Source: Prevotellaceae bacterium
GTDB lineage: Bacteria > Bacteroidota > Bacteroidia > Bacteroidales > UBA932
DNA length: 6,687 bases
Reading direction: 5' to 3'
Assembly (NCBI GenBank): GCA_031275145.1
Contig: JAISPE010000070.1
Location: 1 to 6,687 of the forward strand
Shown: positions 5,855 through 6,687 of the stretch, piece after piece
How the letters are laid out: the number at the start of each line of letters is the position of its first letter
How positions within the stretch are numbered: the stretch's first letter is position 1
Notes under the pieces: model-generated
The model's database searches: none
Told to the model about the DNA's origin: nothing
Seen by the model: the letters and a program-made list of their open reading frames with translations, nothing else
Made by a program: the position numbers and the translations under genes

Positions 5855-5991
5855 AAAGAGCACAATTCTTTGTGAAACCTTTGCGCGCCCTTTATGATAA
5901 AAATAAGTGGTAAAAACTCGTGTATTTCCGGATTGCTTCGTTCCTTACAGTGACGCTTTTCGTAAACAATATATTAAGAGGCTCTTCCTCT
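5855..5991. other. intergenic stretch with one dispersed repeat
   Basis: This stretch links the second palindromic element to the hairpin cluster. Just after the element, CACAA-TTCT-TTGTG (5861-5874) forms a small hairpin. It then contains a dispersed 31-bp repeat (5932-5962). No gene is credible: the minus-strand frame crossing 5892-6155 translates palindromic repeats and resembles no family I know. Confidence 0.45.
5932..5962. repeat. dispersed 31-bp repeat, copy A
   Basis: The sequence starts ATTGCTTCGTTCCTTACA and ends GACGCTTTTCG. It recurs at 6593-6623 with two substitutions. It resembles the widespread bacterial repeat written on the other strand as GTCATTGCGAGGAGCG...GACGAAGCAA, of which a clear copy closes this window. 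It has no coding function that I can see. Confidence 0.7.
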
Positions 5992-6236
5992 AACACCAAA
6001 GGTGTTAAATATGAAACTTCAGTTCGGCGTAGCCAATAACCCCGAGCAAGCCGACAGGCGCAGCCCGGGGATTCTGTCACCTCATCGTCAGAACTGCGAA
6101 GCAGTTCAACTCCTTCGGAGTTGAGGCGTGGGTTGCTGCTATCCCCGAACTGCACTGCGTTTGTTCGGGGTTATTCATATTGAAGTCCTTCGGACTTCCG
6201 GCAAGCGTCACTGCGCTTTCAGTTTCGGTACGAAAC
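5992..6236. repeat. cluster of short perfect hairpins with 3-nt loops
   Basis: Five perfect short palindromes share a 3-nt loop: AACACC-AAA-GGTGTT (5992-6006), GAACTGC-GAA-GCAGTTC (6091-6107), CAACTCC-TTC-GGAGTTG (6107-6123), GAAGTCC-TTC-GGACTTC (6182-6198) and GTTTCG-GTA-CGAAAC (6222-6236). Two larger stems, CCCCG/CGGGG (6040-6070) and CCCCGAAC/GTTCGGGG (6143-6170), are inverted copies of one sequence. Stems differ in sequence while geometry is kept, which suggests selection or a shared origin for structure. It may be a REP-like composite element or a structured transcript; neither is shown. Confidence 0.65.
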
Positions 6237-6254
6237 GGATATTTACAATGACGC

Positions 6255-6595
6255 TGATGGAAGTTCTGCTGCGTCCTGATGGAAATTTTGCTGCGTCCTG
6301 ATGGAAGTTCTGCTGCGTCCTGATGGAAATTTTGCTGCGTCCTGATGGAAGTTTTGCTGCGTCCTGATGGAAATTCTGCTGCGTCCTGATGGAAATTTTG
6401 CTGCGTCCTGATGGAAATTCTGCTGCGTCCTGATGAAAATTTTGCTGCGTCCTGATGGAAATTTTGCTGCGTCCTGATGGAAATTTTGCTGCGTCCTGAT
6501 GGAAATTTTGCTGCGTCCTGATGGAAATTTTGCTGCGTCCTGATGGAAATTCTGCTGCGTCCTGATGAAAATTCTGCTGCGTCCTGATGGAAATT
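6255..6595. repeat. 22-bp tandem repeat array (minisatellite), 15 full units
   Basis: Fifteen contiguous 22-bp units begin at 6255 and each opens TGATGGAAAT or a close variant and closes GCTGCGTCC. A sixteenth breaks off after TGATGGAAATT at 6595 and runs into the dispersed repeat. Every unit has exactly the same length. Variation is confined to unit positions 6 (G/A), 9 (G/A) and 12 (C/T), all transitions. Units 1-2 are repeated exactly as units 3-4, and units 10-13 are identical, which points to recent slippage or unequal exchange. There are no spacers, so it is not a CRISPR. A long minus-strand frame (6208-6687) is open only because the unit has no stop on that strand; since 22 leaves remainder 1 on division by 3, all three minus frames read the same 22-residue cycle. 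Confidence 0.9.
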
Positions 6596-6623
6596 GCTTC
6601 GTTCCTTACAATGACCCTTTTCG
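6593..6623. repeat. dispersed 31-bp repeat, copy B
   Basis: This repeats 5932-5962 in the same orientation with two substitutions (ATGACC for GTGACG in the middle). It abuts the tandem array directly: the last partial unit shares its AAATT with the repeat. The array unit segment TTTTGCTGCGTCC resembles ATTGCTTCGTTCC, so the array may have arisen from this repeat. Confidence 0.7.
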
Positions 6624-6657
6624 CAATATCCTTACAACAAGCTTTTTTCCGCCTCAT

Positions 6658-6687
6658 CGTCATTGCGAGGAGCGTGCGACGAAGCAA
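6658..6687 (-). repeat. dispersed repeat, copy C, inverted and cut by the window end
   Basis: CGTCATTGCGAGGAGCG (6658-6674) followed by TGCGACGAAGCAA is the opposite-strand form of the repeat at 6593-6623, with a few extra bases in the middle. It matches the common genomic repeat GTCATTGCGAGGAGCG...GACGAAGCAA that I recall from many bacterial genomes. The inverted pair with copy B could form a stem around 6593-6687. Confidence 0.6.

Noticed and set aside
5892..6155. 87-codon minus-strand ORF across the hairpin cluster
   Set aside because: It crosses a dispersed repeat and several perfect hairpins, has no recognisable domain and no promoter or leader.
6255..6595. CRISPR array
   Set aside because: The 22-bp units are contiguous with no unique spacers, and no cas gene is present.
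6208..6687. 159-codon minus-strand ORF with a 22-residue repeat
   Set aside because: The frame is open only because the 22-bp unit has no stop on that strand, and all three minus frames read the same cycle. Unit variation does not favour synonymous change, and the ends lie in dispersed repeats.

Overview
The window looks like chromosomal DNA of a member of the Bacteroidota, most likely Bacteroidales. None of the four genes has a Shine-Dalgarno sequence; their starts follow A/T-rich leaders. A good Bacteroidota-type promoter (TTTG, 18 nt, TAATTTTG) stands before the first gene. The first product is a lipoprotein glycosidase typical of glycan-degrading Bacteroidota. The intergenic DNA is full of dispersed palindromic repeats. 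No 16S or species marker is present, so genus is not assigned.

Layout. Positions 1-39 may be the last codons of an upstream plus-strand gene, closed by a stem-loop terminator at 70-104. A promoter at 219-248 then starts a run of four plus-strand genes: a GH29 alpha-L-fucosidase lipoprotein (279-1826), an aldo/keto reductase closely resembling plant L-galactose dehydrogenase (1939-2871), a COG3618-type amidohydrolase resembling L-fuconolactonase (3029-3958), and a zinc-dependent medium-chain dehydrogenase resembling the L-galactonate 5-dehydrogenase group (3997-5013). The first two gaps hold inverted-repeat elements of 84 and about 130 bp. The third gap is a 38-nt A-rich leader.

The genes read as a fucose-scavenging and oxidation cassette. 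The fucosidase would release L-fucose outside the inner membrane. The reductase-family enzyme would oxidise it to L-fuconolactone, the lactonase would open this to L-fuconate, and the zinc enzyme would oxidise the acid again. L-fucose is 6-deoxy-L-galactose, so relatives of L-galactose and L-galactonate enzymes fit well. There is no fucose isomerase, kinase, aldolase, transporter or L-fuconate dehydratase in the window. The last step is therefore a hypothesis, and it may be a variant of the known non-phosphorylating fucose route.

Positions 5014-6687 hold no credible gene. They hold two copies of a 256/279-bp element with about 33-bp terminal inverted repeats and nested stem-loops. Between the copies is a triple 11-bp repeat built on CCTTAAGG. 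A cluster of short perfect hairpins with 3-nt loops follows (5992-6236), then 15 contiguous 22-bp tandem units (6255-6584). Three copies of a dispersed repeat of the type ATTGCTTCGTTCC...ATGAC (5932, 6593 and, inverted, the window end) complete the region. Apparent minus-strand reading frames there are translated repeats.
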